Shown: in pieces, positions 5,022-5,063 of the stretch | How positions within the stretch are numbered: the first letter of the stretch is position 1 | Layout of the letters: each line of letters begins with the position of its first letter | Notes under the pieces: generated by a model | Database searches by the model: none | Told to the model about the DNA's origin: nothing | Seen by the model: the letters and a program-made list of their open reading frames with translations, nothing else | Position numbers and translations under genes: made by a program | Assembly (NCBI GenBank): GCA_002385755.1 | Contig: DGED01000061.1 | Coordinates: forward strand, 1 to 5,063 | Reading direction: 5' to 3' | Source: Caryophanales bacterium UBA3935 | Lineage (GTDB): Bacteria > Bacillota_I > Bacilli_A > ML615J-28 > CAG-698 | Length of the DNA stretch: 5,063 nt

Positions 5022-5063
5022 AATCATCTATCGGAAAAGCGCGATGTTGACGGACGCGCCGCT
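5014..5063 (+). CDS. vorA: 2-oxoacid:ferredoxin oxidoreductase beta subunit, 5' end only
   Basis: Only 16 codons are present: MNKIIYRKSAMLTDAP. The LTD-x-P segment is the usual lead-in to the HYCPGCxHG TPP-binding region of the beta subunit, which would lie just beyond the window. The ATG at 5014 overlaps the vorB stop in the same 8-base geometry as the vorD-vorB junction. GCGGAGG (5001-5007) gives a ribosome binding site 6 bases before it. The call rests on this short match and on gene order, and the true catalytic motif is not visible. Confidence 0.8.
   Translation, partial: MNKIIYRKSAMLTDAP

Noticed and set aside
1..5063. CRISPR array, tRNA, rRNA, insertion-sequence ends
   Set aside because: No regularly spaced repeats, no cloverleaf or rRNA-like segment, and no transposase motif or paired terminal inverted repeats were seen.

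Overview
This 5,063-base window looks like chromosomal DNA of an anaerobic low-GC Gram-positive bacterium (Bacillota in the broad sense). The reasons are strong AGGAG-type ribosome binding sites, compact TTGAAA/TATAAT-type promoters, hairpin-plus-T terminators, and a ferredoxin-linked branched-chain 2-oxoacid oxidoreductase beside a leucine-dehydrogenase-type enzyme. The genus cannot be named from the sequence.

Left part (1-1320) is decayed accessory DNA. It opens with the 3' part of a GrpB/UPF0157-family gene that carries an in-frame TAA 30 codons before its apparent ancestral stop, followed by a hairpin terminator. Next comes about 500 bp of very AT-rich DNA with no convincing full gene. 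It holds a nest of tiny overlapping minus-strand frames (776-964), the best being a 31-residue very basic peptide with its own ribosome binding site. The part ends with a plus-strand coding remnant (about 991-1281) that has lost its start, and a terminator.

Middle part (1392-1900) is a self-contained single-gene unit: a good promoter, a 138-residue two-CBS-domain protein, and a terminator whose stem includes the stop codon.

Right part (1911-5063) is a tight operon running off the window. An extended -10 promoter with a perfect 17-bp palindrome just downstream of the predicted start point leads into an amino-acid dehydrogenase (Leu/Val/Phe type), a P-loop ATPase of the CobQ/MinD/ParA-like group, a 2x[4Fe-4S] ferredoxin subunit (VorD), the 2-oxoacid:ferredoxin oxidoreductase alpha subunit (VorB), and the first 16 codons of the TPP-binding beta subunit (VorA). 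The likely pathway is deamination of Leu/Val/Ile to branched 2-oxoacids, then CoA-dependent oxidative decarboxylation to branched acyl-CoA with reduction of ferredoxin; both steps are reversible, so the operon may also serve synthesis.

I see no CRISPR array, tRNA, rRNA, intact mobile element or clearly new multi-gene system. The items most worth a second look are the palindromic operator candidate, the uncharacterised ATPase embedded in the oxidoreductase operon, and the nested tiny minus-strand frames.
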